This document shows positions 44,795 through 57,230 of a stretch of 64,000 nt of DNA, one piece after another (position 1 is the first letter of the stretch; the number at the start of each line of letters is the position of its first letter). Source of the stretch: Eutypella sp. D-1 (Eukaryota > Ascomycota > Sordariomycetes > Xylariales > Diatrypaceae); NCBI GenBank assembly GCA_023313575.1, contig JAJTTP010000007.1:930001-994000 (forward strand), in the 5' to 3' direction. Position numbers and translations under genes: made by a program. The notes under the pieces were generated by a model. That model saw only the letters and a program-made list of their open reading frames with translations, was not told the DNA's origin and made no database searches.

Positions 44795-46820
44795 TCAGCA
44801 GGTACTTGGGCCGAGCTCGACAACTGGGGAGCTCGCACCCTCGCGCCGTCGCCTCTCTTCGTCCAGACGCATCGCTCTCGCAATTTCCTCTCTTTGGGCC
44901 TCCTCAGCGGATCCCCGAGCGCCGAGGTAGCCTTCAGTGCCCTCAAGTTCCATGGGCGTTACCGGGCCGGGACTCCCCAGCGGCTGCAACCGCGGCTTGT
45001 CAGGCTTGGAGATATGAGTAAAGCCTAGACTTCCGAAGTTCGGCACCGCAGCTCTGTTGATGCTCGAAGAGCCTCCGATGGCCATGGCAGCTTGCGCGAT
45101 CATGTCGCGTTGGTACTGTGCTAGCCGGCGTTTGGCCTCAGACTCGTTCCGGGAATGCCCCGACGACATCTGGGACGCCGGCCTGGCCGTGGCAGCGGTA
45201 ACTTGCGTGTCTGACTTTACTGAGCCAGAATTTACATCGGCCATTTGGGGTCGGTGCTTCTGCCGTTTCCGGTGCTCGTAGTTAGAAGGATAATATTTGC
45301 CCAGCGGTAGGGTGCTGTCCTGGTAGGCACTTGGATTATAAGCGGTAATTGGGCTGGATGAATCGGACCTAGGATCGGACGAGTTTGTGCTGTCAGGCAC
45401 TGATAGGCTGGGGTGCTTGGCCATGGCGAGTGCCGGTGCTGGTTTTGGCGCTGGTATTGGTGCTAGTGCTGATGTAGGAGCGAGGGGTGCCGATGTAGTA
45501 GCGACGGCAACGGCAGCCTTGGCTGAGCTGGTGGTCGTGGTCGTGGTCGCAATGGTGCCAGTGGCTGTTATGTTAGAAACCTCAGGTAGTGTATGTGTTG
45601 CGTGGCTCTCGGAGGAGCTGGACCTGGTAGCGAGCTGGATAGATCTTTTGCGTGCTTTGGTGGCGTCGAGTTGAAAAGGGTGAGGATTATAGACCTGTGG
45701 TTGCTCCTCGTGGAAAGGGAAATAGCCGCTAATTAATACATGTGGGTTAACAGGATTGAACCCAGTCGATGAATACAGCAAAACACAGTCATATGCAAAT
45801 ACACAGCCTTACAAATAATAAGGGGTGAGACGGAGGGAATACAAAGTGCAAGTAATAAGTAAGCACAGTAATAAGGATGGCCTTGGCTAAGCGTTAAGTG
45901 TGGTAATGGGCAAAAAAAGAAAGGCGAAGCTGAAGACTGAAAGGTAAAATGGATATAAATCAAAAAAGTAAAAATAAAACCAAAACGAAATGAGAGATGC
46001 CCCCTGTAACTGCTCCAGGGCTGCTAGGTAATAAGTACTCGAGTACTCTGGTACTTCCAAGGTTGTATTTGGTGGGTACATAAAGTTCATGGATGTCCAG
46101 GTGCCCAGGTGGTATGACTTGATCGAGATACGAACCTGAATAATATGGATAGGTACCTATGTAGATATGGACTTCCAAGTAGGCAGGTAGGCAGGTAAGG
46201 GGCACATTTACGTAGTATGTAGTGGACGTTATGGAAACTTCCAACATGAAAATCGGGGGAAACAACCAAAACAAACCAACTTAAAAACAGAGAGAGATAC
46301 ACAAAAATAATTTCATGAAACCAAACAAAAGTAATTTGAGATTGGATATTAGCACGTACCCGGGCAGATCTCCGCGAGCTGAGAGCGGTGCTGGCGGTGT
46401 ATAAACCGGGGCGCTGTTCGATTTCTTCGTGGTAGGTAACTCTATAGCGATTGGCCTACTGCGCGCCGGTGCTGTCTTGGGATGGTTTCCAGGACCAGGA
46501 AATGGCGAGGAGTCGTTGGCGTTGGCGTTGGCGCTGGCGATATGCGAGGGAGAGTGAGAGGGAGAATGGGGAGAATTTCGGCCTGAATCGTTCGGTTGAT
46601 GATGATCTTAAGCGTTAGCACAAATGCACCACTTGCACCGCTTGCACCACTGCCACACCACTGGTCCTTGTCTATCCAATGTGTCTAAGGACTACCGCTC
46701 GCTCTAAAAAAAATAAATATAATAAAAAAGAACAGGGCCACCATCATCACCTGTATGACGCAACGATACATCGGAGACAGCCCTGGAGGACACTGGGGCA
46801 TCGGGGCATAGGGGGGCCAT
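44795..46820 (-). CDS. Conserved low-complexity fungal protein, three exons
   Basis: Minus-strand exons 46820-46751, 46606-46360 and 45728-44795 give 416 residues. Donors are GTGATG and GTACGT; acceptors TTAAG (after TGCTAAC) and ATTAG. The reading frame is kept across both joints: RHT-D-HHQPNDSGRN, then ARGDLPG-GYFPFHEEQ. The N-terminus is MAPLCPDAPVSSRAVSD; then come SPSH repeats, a Pro/Ala segment with YTPPAPLSARGDLPG, and GYFPFHEEQPQVYNPHPFQL. The middle is Thr/Ala/Pro-rich. The C-terminal third looks most conserved: YNPSAYQDSTLPLGKYYPSN, a basic RKRQKHR patch, a helix AKRRLAQYQRDMIAQAAMAI, and an acidic/Arg-rich end. A nuclear or scaffold role could be guessed from the basic patch, but I do not recognise a named family. 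The second intron is unusually long (631 bases). An in-frame ATG at 46913 is a less likely start. Confidence 0.75.
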
Positions 46821-48167
46821 TTTGGGGTTAACGGGGCCAATGACTGGTGTATAAAAAGGTAGTGAAGACAGTGAGCAAGTACATAAAAGCGGGCGACGCA
46901 GGTATCGGTCCACTCGGGTAGTGTGGTTTGGATGTGCTAAAGAAATTCCTCGCTGGGACTAATCAAGAGGATCCATCTCCCCAAGTCTCCGGGTGGGAAA
47001 ATTGCAAGTCGCAAGTTGCAAGTTGCGCAAAGTCGCAAATCTTGGAAAATCGCCTAGAAACAAACGGGTAAAAGATTCTCGGGACGGGTGAAGGGTCAAG
47101 AGGGCCCGAGGGGTTTAGGCGACTTGGAAGTGGGGGGTAGAGAAGGGGTCCACCCCGCCTGCCCGCCTACCGTAAGCACGCCGCCCCTCTCTCGCTCTGC
47201 TTGTCAGGCTTGTCCCGCCCTCTATCAACCCTGCTATGATGTTTCAGTGGGATTTGGTGGGCCTGGATGACCTAGCCAGCCTATCACAGTGCTGGGGGTG
47301 GGCGGGCAGAGATGCACCCCGCTTCCAGAGGCTGATATGGATATGTCGGGTACCCTGATATGTGATGTTCGGGTGGTGGGTAGTGCAGGCTTGCAGCGGC
47401 GCTTGCAGCGGTGCTTGCAGTAGGTGGTAGGTGGTGGGTGGTGGGTGTCGTTGGTAGTGGGCCATGTAGTCAGTGGACGTTAGATGAAAGTCCGGTGCCC
47501 CTTAGCGGTCTTTTGTTCCCTGTTCCCGCACAGCTTTGCTCGGGTCGTCCAATTCATGACATTCATCTCATCATTCATTTACCTCCACCATGACATGACA
47601 AGTGGGGGGAACATTATTGTGAGCATAATCCTACATGGACATGTATGTGTAATGACATCTCAGTCTCCTCTTGACAGATGAATATCAAATAGATACGGGG
47701 AGAGAAAATCAGAATTGAAAGATCAAGGAACAAAATAAAACACGTAAGAAGGGCGGCACTGGCAGCATTTGTGGCGATCCTTTTATCTCTCTTGATCTTT
47801 CACTTCGTTGCTTGAACTTGGCCATTAATTTTCAGCTCCTGGTTCCAGCATCCCACCTGAAGTCGAGCGGCAACAACGGCAAAAAAACCGGCGAACGAGC
47901 TAATGGAAGGGCTAGTGAAAGCTGACGGGCAGTGGCTGAGCGGATAGGTGATGAACGAGTTCTGCATGAGTGGGCTTCGCAGCTACTAACTTGATCCGTC
48001 GGGACTCTTGGACCGAGAGCTTGGTCCTCGCCCCGTCTCCAACCAACTCAACCGGCCCGCTCTTACACTAATAAGAGTATCCCGCCGGCGTCGAAGCCAT
48101 GTTATATTTAGTCTCCAAAAAACAGAAAAGGAGAAGAACAGAGCTCGTGTTTGACTTTCGCCCTAAT
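46821..48167. other. Intergenic region, no gene seen
   Basis: It holds the upstream region of the low-complexity gene and the downstream region of the small gene at 48168-48530. Around 47390-47450 there are imperfect direct repeats of GCTTGCAGCGG and GGTGGTGGGT. Near 47000 is a GCAAGTTGCAAGTTGC stretch. Confidence 0.5.
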
Positions 48168-48530
48168 CTAGGGGCGGGAGTAGACGACACAGAAATAGCA
48201 TAATGACATAAACGACAAGAAGAATAACAATAACAATGTCGACAACAGCAACATACCGGTACCACTGGATGAAGGTCTCCAATGTATGTGAGGCGACCTT
48301 GGGGAAAGTCGCTGATGGTCAAGGTATCCCGTCGGTGACGGCCGGGCGGAAAGCAACATCGTGTCGTCCGGCCGAATATCAGGGCTCGCTGGAGATGAGG
48401 TCCGTCCTCCACCCAGCGATACGTCGGACGAGCTCGACATGGGCCTGCCGGCCATTGGCGATCGCCTCGTCTTGCTGCCCCTCGACGACAAGTACGAAGT
48501 CGGCTTGAATGACCGTCCGAAGCCAGCCAT
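48168..48530 (-). CDS. Small protein with hydrophobic C-terminal tail (possible tail-anchored)
   Basis: A 120-residue frame whose first 90 codons have the GC-rich third positions of real genes here. The start is ATG at 48530 in AACATCGTCATGG. The N-terminus is basic and Ser-rich (MAGFGRSFKPTSYLSSRG, then SKTRRSPMAGRP), followed by SSPASPDIRPDD and LSPRSPHIHWRPSSSG. The last 28 residues are almost all hydrophobic (GMLLLSTLLLLFFLSFMSLC) and could anchor the protein in a membrane by its tail. The same bases could instead be an intron: GTATGT at 48256 is a perfect donor, and removing the tail would end the protein at once (acceptor at 48168) or lead into a different C-terminus ending NMASTPAGYSY at 48068. 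The branch point is weak. No family is recognised. Confidence 0.5.
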   Translation of the reverse strand: MAGFGRSFKPTSYLSSRGSKTRRSPMAGRPMSSSSDVSLGGGRTSSPASPDIRPDDTMLLSARPSPTGYLDHQRLSPRSPHIHWRPSSSGTGMLLLSTLLLLFFLSFMSLCYFCVVYSRP

Positions 48531-51500
48531 GACGATGTTAGGCTTTTTATCTTGTTATATCTTCTCTTCGTCGTCTCGATTCGTCGATTTGTAGTCCTAG
48601 GATATTCCGGATGTGATCCCCGATTGAAGCTCCCGGTCTGCGTTGTGCGTCTATTTGTTAGGTTCCTAGGGATCCGACTCCCGAGATGGTGATGTTTCCT
48701 CCAGGACCCTCCTTTGCTCCTCCACTAGGAGCCCTTTCTCGTCCTCTGTTCTTATCCTCCCTCCTCTGTTTTCCTAAAATGGTTACAAATGAGAGGGACG
48801 ACCGCGGTTAGATCCGGTTCCTGGCCTCTGCAGGGTATGTGCGAACGTGCGTTATGTACTTCGGTTTCGTTTGCCCGGCTTTTTTCTGTCAATGGATCCT
48901 GGGGTGTTCAGAAAATGGGGGAAAAAAGGATCCTAGTACTTTGTTAGTCATATATAGAGATAGAGAGAATGTGTGAAGTTGCCAGTTCGTGAGGACGAAT
49001 CAGGAATCCTTCTCAGGGGGGCGCAAGCAAAGTTGAAGATGAATATCCGGGTGACGATTATTTATTAATTAATATGCTCGCGAACTTGATACTACCAGTC
49101 CATGGGTTAGGCAAAGCCAGGATTGCTGCCCTGGCCCTCCTACCGTACGAGGCATGGTCCATAAACGGAGGTGGGTAAGCATGGTGAGGTCAAGGGTAAG
49201 GTAAGGTACATGCCAACATCAGGGGATGGAAGTGGGAACTGACATGCAGCACCGGATCGGGAGCAACATGGGAGAAGAGACAACGTGATTTCTGTGGATT
49301 GTTCTTACCTTGGCGATAGCAAGTTTCTAGCGACTTTCGATAGAGAGAGAAAAGTTTCAACCCGCGACTGACTATCTAGGTAAGGTTCCGTGCGCGCACG
49401 GCGACGTTGGAAATTATTCGTCTCTCCTTTGTTCTCAAATTCTGTATTTACCTGAAGACCAGTGACGACATCCGGTGAAGGGGTCGGGTCGAGCTAGTCT
49501 TGTCATCGAACCGCCACCCGTCGGAGGAGCCACTCTCGTAGTAAGTCACCGTGCCCCTCGGTTGCTGATGCAGATCCGCCGAGCGCGTTACTGGAGACAA
49601 AAAAAAACGCTGCCGGCTTCGTTTGCAGTTGGTTCGCAATGTGGTGCAATGCAATGCGATACGATGCGATGTGATGATTTAGGGCTGCGGGCTAACCAAC
49701 TCGAGTTGGTCGCTCTAAGGCATGTAATTTAAAGGGTCTCTGGATAAAGTAAAGGGGCTCGATCTGATTTCTCAGTTGGTCGGGATTGTGGCGTAACTAA
49801 GAAAGTGGTTCGGATCCCCTGAACGACGACCCGCTCCTCCGATTGTAATTATCAAATTATGTGAACGAACTGCAACTATGCCGGATACTCTCTCGGAAAC
49901 TACAAGTCGATCTCTGGATAGGCGATAGAAAAGAGAGGTGACGAAGAAGATGCGGAGTGGAGGTCCATTTAATCATCCAAATAAACCGTGCCTTGAATGA
50001 GAGGGAGGGGGGGGGCCGCCTTTACATGTCAGGATATTCCATGCAAGATAATGCAGGTTAGATGGGGAGATCTCCTTTTAACTTTTGGGACGCCGGCAAC
50101 GGGCAACTCTAAATTTCTAGGGAGAACCCGGAGTTGTGAAGACAGGGAGATCAACAACGTTGAAGGTTTATCGGCGTTGTACCAATCGGCCAACCAACCA
50201 ACCAACCATAGGCAAGTTACCCTAGATACTTATCCAGAAGAAGGTTGTTTTAGGTGACCTGGAAGAATCACACAAGATCCATGCCCACGTTCCATGCACT
50301 ACCGAACTATCCATATCCATATACCTCAGTTACCTCTACCTTTATGTACATACAACTTCCCTTTGATCTTGGGGTACCTACATACGAGACACCTGTGCAT
50401 ACATACAGAAAGTTACCTAGGTGTGGGTAGTAGGTACTGGTACAGACTTCCAGGTTGCCAAGGCGGACGAGGGTCTGCTCCAAAAGATGACCAAACGAGA
50501 AGTCGCAGTCGTCCAGCGCGTGTGTGAATGTTTTAAGTATGTTGCGCTCGCCGTTGTGTGTGTTCGCGGCTTGCCTTGGTAGTCACCACCTGAAGATGGG
50601 CACGATGGCAGGGTGTGTATGCGTGAGTGCTTATGGAATGACCACCTGCAACTTTATGAGACAGTCATTTCAGATGGGTGGTGGTGGTGGGTGGGTGTGC
50701 CAGGATGGCTTGGGATAAACGAATGAATGGGTTTAGTGGATGTACGGGTCGGAATCCCGATAAACTGCGCTGCTGTCTTTCAGATGAAAACGAAAAAAAT
50801 GACAATCTGCAAGGTCATATATTCGCCTCAAGACGAGGTTCCAACTAGACAATCTAGAGCAGGTCAGAGTTCTAAGAGTCAAGCGCATATCTTAGTTAAT
50901 TAAGATAAGTTCAGTAATTCAGCATGCCATGGTGGCGTAGTGAAGGGATCCGAGCCAAGGGTTGTCCGTAACAGGAATTTGAAGAGCCCATCACCTTGAA
51001 GATCTTCAACAGGGCAGTTTAAGTAGTTACTTAGCTCAACTAATCCGCATCCACATGCCTATCGCTAGAAGTGCTATGTAGCACTTCATAGGGCGCAAGA
51101 TAATCAATCTGGCCCGTGCCACTTGCAACTTTACGCACATATATATTCAGCAGCACAACATATCTGCTCGGTAACTTTGAGGCTAAATAGAATATCACAC
51201 TATCATCCCACGTGCAGTTGGTTACTACCAAGAACTTTAAACACCTTGCATATGGACAGTCCCGTTTACTACGGAGTACATGATGCTATCTTTCAGAGCC
51301 CAGACCTCGCTTCGGGTCTGCCCAAGCCCGTCAGGGTTACTCTGGACATGTGCTAGGTAAGTTCGTCTACTTACGGGCGGGTAGCCAGTCTTGTCAATTT
51401 ACTCAGCTATAAAAGAAGAAGAAGAAGAAAACACCCTGGTCACCAAAGAACGCGAACAAACCGATGTTATGCAATATCCGAGATCCCCTCGCTTACCGTG

Positions 51501-54500
51501 CCCCCACTAGGTAATTATTTCATGAACCATATAACACGCTCTACTATAATTACGGGCGTGGGGAGAAATCGAGGAGAGAATCGCAGTCACTTTTGCATAC
51601 ATCTATTTACCTGCTTAGGTATATGTTTCGCAGATTTAGTTACGTAACGCCGCTCTTCAACGAAAGGAACACACCCCCTGTGCCACATGTACTAGTCTGA
51701 CCCGAAAGACCGGAGCCGGGCTCCGATGCCCCTCTCAAGCCTCTGGACCAACCATGGCTGGCCAGCTTAGCAAGCCCCAATCCAGATGGGTGAAGGAATC
51801 ACTAAGCCACTTGACTGCTTCTATCCACGTACAAGGTGAAGGGGTAAGTTCGAAAAGGGGCGGAGAAAAGGGGTAGATCACATACCACTCAGAGACGCGC
51901 CTGCATTATCGCTGATATATTAGTATTGCAAGGGCCAGGGGCTTAGGTATTACAGTCTATGTACCCATCTGGATGTTCGACCGCTGTGGGGAGTGGGGAC
52001 CCCATGTACGGCGTGGAGATGGGCTCAAACGGCCACTACCTACGAGCTAAGGAAGACTAATAATGATAATTCCTAGCAGCCTTGGAAGACGGGCAGTCAA
52101 GCAGTCGTCCACCCTACTATATGTGCCCTAGTATCGATGTCGTTGTCGTTGTTTGGTTGCTTGGTCATCACTGATTTGGTATCACAACGGCCTGCAGTGA
52201 TCAACACACCCTTTTCTCTCGAATCAACGCGAGATCGCCTCGTTAGCAAAGCACTCGCTCAACCCTCCCTACATTAACTTCACCTACCGCTTCGCACGCT
52301 GATACGTTAAAGGCAAGTTCAGTCTCCACAAGGGTCCCTCCTCTCGCCTCCCAGGTCCTCCCCCCTTTCTGGACTCAGGTGTCAGGGTCCCCGTCGATGA
52401 CGAGGCCCGGTTTTTAATCCTCGTGCTGGTCCTACGAGACATCGATGAGGGTATATACCGAGACATAGGGTTTGAAGGCTTAGGGGTTCGAAGATGATGT
52501 TCTATCTATTTGCGCATGACTAACCTCGGTGCCTTGCCACATGGATCGCAGGCTTTGGGCATCAATGATGACAAAAATAATTAGCAACCCTGGACTGCTA
52601 ACAACTAGCTATATGCGTGGGCTGCTTTAACGACGCACAGTTGTTATCAACTGAACTACTAAGAAAAGGCTGGCTGTCATTCTGTGATCTACTTGTAAGA
52701 AACACGCAACGGCTGCCGATAAGGCGGCAAGGGGACTTGCCACGCAGTACGGACATACACATATGTGCTTGCGTTATAGAACCGAATATGGTGCCTTGTC
52801 TACTAGGTAGTTCACTATCTCATGCATACAATATTCCAAACTTCCATGTAAGTTAGGACGAACTACTTACACGTACTTGCCTGCCTCGCCTACTATGCAG
52901 ACACCTAGCCACACAATCATATCGCCCATAATAAAAGATCGACGACCAAATGCCACGTGTGCTTGAGCAGGTTCGACGGTTGACAGTCTCATTGGCGAAC
53001 CCTAGACTCGGGAGTATGCACCCACGGGCGGGACCCTTCGTGGCCGCGAAGGCATCAGATAGTCGATGATACATGCCCATTAACATGCTCAAACATGAAA
53101 CAAAACGAGCGCGGCTCAGGCTGTCGCCGCTGATAATAATTAGTAATGAGACTGTAGGGCATGCAGACGCTTCTGCATAGCCTGTTTGGCAGATAGGAAA
53201 TACGATAATCTAACTGGTAAACTGGCAAACATGTCGGTTAATAACTTTCACCAGTCAGCCAGCCTGTCCCACATACACTGCATATGCGTGTCGCGCGAGG
53301 GTACAGGGTTGCGAACTGAGAGACGCGATGTGCGACGTCGATCTGGGTAGGTATCCAGGCGGCAGATCGGTGCTGTGCGATCCGTATGGAGGGCTCGCAG
53401 GCGGGCACAACAGCCCGCGCACGTCAGGGGGGCAGAGAGACACGCAACTCCAGCTCTCCCAATCCTGTGTTGCGACTGCTACCTACGTGCTGTCCTATGG
53501 TAGCTGACCATTGCGCTCCAGCGGCTACATACTTCATGATCATGTATGTTCAGTCCCCTCATACGCCCATGTGTAGTGGTCGACTACAACGTCGCATGCA
53601 GGTGTCATTTAAGTTAGTGTATGTAGAACAACAACGCGGGATGAGGAACGATCATATCGCCACGGTGCTTCTATGCCATGCCGTCGCGGCGGTGGCCTCC
53701 CGGCATTAGGGACGAAGACGTCCAATACCTATGTCTATAATCACGTAGGCATCTATCTGCCTATCAACCAGCCCGCGCGCCGTGCTTCTGCGGTATACAG
53801 CGTTGCATCGGTTTAGAACCATTGCGGATCATCCCCATATTCTGTGGGCGTCCCGAGATATCCCAGGAATTCACTTGACTATTTGTTTAGTACTGGGAGA
53901 AAGATTGATCAGAACGATCTGGTGGTCGGGTAGGGTAGCATTTTTAGTCGGGAACAGACTAGACCGGAGTGACAACTGAACAACGGTAGATAGGTATTTA
54001 GTGCTCACGATGACCATATGCACCACAGGATCAATTCTAGATGCTTGCCGTATGGTCGGGGTTTCAGAGAAAACATCATGGGTGGGGGCCGCCGGGGGCG
54101 GGAGGGAGTTGGCAGAAGGAATTTGGCGGCGCCCGTCAGGCCCATCGTCACCCGTTCAGCCCGTCATCCCATAGCTGCCGCCCACCTTAAGCCCCAAAAA
54201 TTGAAAATTGAATAGTGAATGGGATGGAATGACATGGGCTGTGGGGATACTTCGTCACGAAGGAAGGGGAAAAATACATGAATGTCCCTTCTTGGCAGTA
54301 AGGAGAAAGGCCGAGCGGGACCCCCCACATCACCTTAAGTTATTATAGAGGAATGACGTAGGTTACATCTCATAATTATCATATTTGTGTCAAAGTTAAG
54401 ACAAAAGAACAGTTCAACCCGATTAAAAATTTAACTTGTCAAGCGCGAGAACCGCATGAAAATAAACATGGAAAGATTGATTCTCCCATTTCCTAGTCTA

Positions 54501-56813
54501 TGAGATTATGGAGATAGGTATTTGTTATCTACCAACTTTCTCTGCCTCAGAACGTACTGAAGTGGAATGACACATCTTCATCTATGAGTAGATTATTATT
54601 ATAGCCATTACGTATTTAGGCGTGGGACACTGACAGGTGCTTTACCACGAGGTTCCGCTATAGAAACGACTTTAGTATGGAGGGATTGACGACATATCTC
54701 GTGACATACATCTCGCGTGCACAGTTTCTCGTCTCTAAAATTTATGAAGCATGCCACGTTACTGATCGCGTCACTCTGCAGTGCGAAAGATAGGGGCTCC
54801 TCTTTTCCCTATGCGCCTCTCACTGTGCATAGCCACTCAACGGGGAATGAGGACGTATATAACTACCGAGCTAGGTATGTGGCGCGGCAATGAATTTGAG
54901 GGTATGCTTTGGTGATTTATGTGGGAAACTGATTCGCTGTACGTGAGCGGCGACAAAGTATCGTAGAAAAGGCGGGATGGGCCGGCGGCCTAACCATGTT
55001 GCCATGCAATACATACGGCAATCACTGCCCCATCGCTACCCAGGGGGGTTCTCGGCTCGGGAAGATCACCCAGAACGTGGCATGATCCTCGAGATCCACA
55101 GTCCAGTAGCAGCGTCCGTCACTATCGGGAGGCAACTCTCTGCACAGCTTTAGGGATATCTGAACGCTTGTGCGAGGTTGACCATCTAGCTGACAAGACG
55201 AATCACCCTTGACGTAAGCCCGTCTTATTTGCGTCAAGCTTCTCACCCCACCCGATCTCATCATACACGATAAACTCCCAACAATCCAGTGCCAGGGCTT
55301 GTCTTGGACGCACGTTCCTTCGCCCCCTCCTTGCGGTCGGAGGCTCAAACACGGCGACTCTGTCCGAAACCCAATCGTTCGCCACTCGGCCGATTCTGCT
55401 AGTTGGCCGTCCGGACATAGTGGGATCTCATCCTAGTGTACACACATGCATAGATCACCATAGACCTAATGAGTAAAGGTGCAGATCAGCACCGCAAACT
55501 TCCTCCCCTTTTCCCAGGCCGCGCGAATGACTTAGGTCGCACTGATAGTATTGACATTAACCATCTCGAAATGGAGGTGTTCTGTTTACGATGGCCAACT
55601 GTTAGAGATGCTAAGTGAATGGGTGAGTTGGTAACAGATACGGGCTCTTGTAGTACAGCTTATGTCATTGTCTGTTCACGTCGCCTCGTCTTTTCTGGTC
55701 CACGCTGTAATAAAGCACGCAGGGAGTAGGAGAGTAGCAGCGCAAAGTCCTTTTGGCTTTGCAACTGGCCTTGGGCAACGTCAGCAGTAGATAGCTTCTT
55801 AGGGGCGTTCCCAGGTCTCTAGGTCAACGTCGCCGAGTCCTACGGTGAAGATCAGTAAATGGCTCCTTCTGATTCACTATGACTCTTATAAAGTTCACTT
55901 ATCTATTCGTTCACCTGGCGTATCTGCTGGTAAGGCCAATGTATACTTGCGAGCCCATAGCTTCCACCGTCGTGACAAGTGTTTGAATCGTCACATATCT
56001 CTGGGACTAGGCGCTGGATATGCAGCATCAAGTATAAAGTCACTTGTGTAAACGTGTAAACGTACCCTTGACTCACCGGCCATTTACTGGATATCTAGCG
56101 CCCTGTAAGAGGGAGTGTTTTGAACTGGTGCATTTGGCGCACCATTAGTATGCGGTCAAGCGGTCACATCGGTGCTCTTCGCTAGATACGAATACATCAT
56201 CGACGCCCTCCAGTACGTTGAATACACGCCAGAATTTGATATGCAGTAGGTCAGGACAAGTAGAAGGGCGAATATTACTAGAACGAACCCTCAAGCCAGC
56301 ATCGCGGATCGTTTACTCCACCTATTTCAGATACCCCAATATGCTCGGCAGTCTAGTCGACTGGAACAAGTGCTAAACGGAACTCTCATATCCATCGCGA
56401 ATCTCTTTCAAGAGCTGTGGTGACTAGGTCAGATACTTTCCAATAATACATTTGTCTGTGCCGGCATTGTGCGTCACTTCGAAACTGCGGTGGCTGCCAA
56501 TCGCTCTCAAAGACTAAACAGGATTTCAGAATGTATAAAACAAAAACTACTTAAACTTCCATATTCAAAGGCCCCGAGACTTCCTACAATGACATTGTTC
56601 TAGTGTAATCCTCTTTGTGTGAGACTCCAAGTTGTAAAATTCATTGTATAAAATCAGGCCTCCGTCCACTCAGCCAGAAATGATGCTTTAGGAACGAAGA
56701 CCACGACTCACTAGATAACCTGCTCGCATCATTCGGACGCGAGTACAGCCACGGTAAGCAATTTCATAGCTGGACTGACCTACCTGTCGCCTCTCAAGAA
56801 ACCAATTCTGAAT
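48531..56813. other. 8.3 kb region without a supportable gene
   Basis: The longest gene-poor stretch. Seen in it: an AATGC/GATGC run at 49637-49680, an AAG microsatellite at 51413-51429, CCAACCAACCAACC near 50190, and an AT-rich patch at 54340-54620. Between 55000 and 56500 several stop-free stretches look weakly protein-like on both strands (see findings) but no complete gene can be drawn. The word GTGGGACACTGACAGG at 54623-54638 also occurs near 42568. Confidence 0.45.
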
Positions 56814-57230
56814 ATGTCGTCGCCGCCCAACACCACCATGCAGCACTATGAGGGATTCGACCCGCGCTTCAAGCCGAGGCTCGAGTCCCTGCGGTGTCTG
56901 CGGTGCCTGATGCCTATCTCAGCGACGCACGAGAGCCGTGGTAGGTCAAGCGTGTGCGCGTGGTGTGCAGGCGAGCGAACCGACCAGCAAACACATTGGT
57001 GCGAGCGCGGCGGCCATCGTCACCGCCTCGTTTATGAAGACTATAACCAGGACGACAACTTATGGGATTGCGGTTTGTGTTTGAACTATGCCTTTGGGCT
57101 TCAAAGCATGCCCGCCTTGCTGAACTCGGGAGCCCCAGGGCTTTCTACATCCACCAGACAAAGTTCAAACGACGGCGCTCTGAGTGACGGGAAAGATTCC
57201 CATGCTCGCCGGACCAATAAGCCGTCTTAA
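56814..57230 (+). CDS. Small Cys-rich protein with two putative zinc sites
   Basis: A single-exon frame of 138 residues. Cysteine pairs C28-x2-C31 and C48-x2-C51 could form one treble-clef or ribbon zinc site. A second set, W62-C63, H68/H70 and the WxCxxC at W84-C86-C89, could form another. The N-terminus (TMQHYEGFDPRFKPRLESLR) and the C-terminal 45 residues (Ser/Thr/Asn-rich) look disordered. The paired pattern and the tryptophans next to cysteines resemble small zinc-finger proteins of filamentous fungi, including the one at 37557-37905, but I cannot name a family. It has no signal peptide and lies 0.87 kb upstream of an SRPBCC gene on the same strand. ATG at 56838 (Met9) is an alternative start. 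Confidence 0.65.
   Translation: MSSPPNTTMQHYEGFDPRFKPRLESLRCLRCLMPISATHESRGRSSVCAWCAGERTDQQTHWCERGGHRHRLVYEDYNQDDNLWDCGLCLNYAFGLQSMPALLNSGAPGLSTSTRQSSNDGALSDGKDSHARRTNKPS

Noticed and set aside
45745..45775. GGGTTCAATCC on the minus strand, like a tRNA T arm
   Set aside because: The stem does not close to five pairs and no acceptor, D or anticodon arm is found nearby.
45887..46302. Three hydrophobic minus-strand frames
   Set aside because: They lie inside the 631-base intron, overlap one another and consist of TTT/TAT-type codons from AT-rich DNA.
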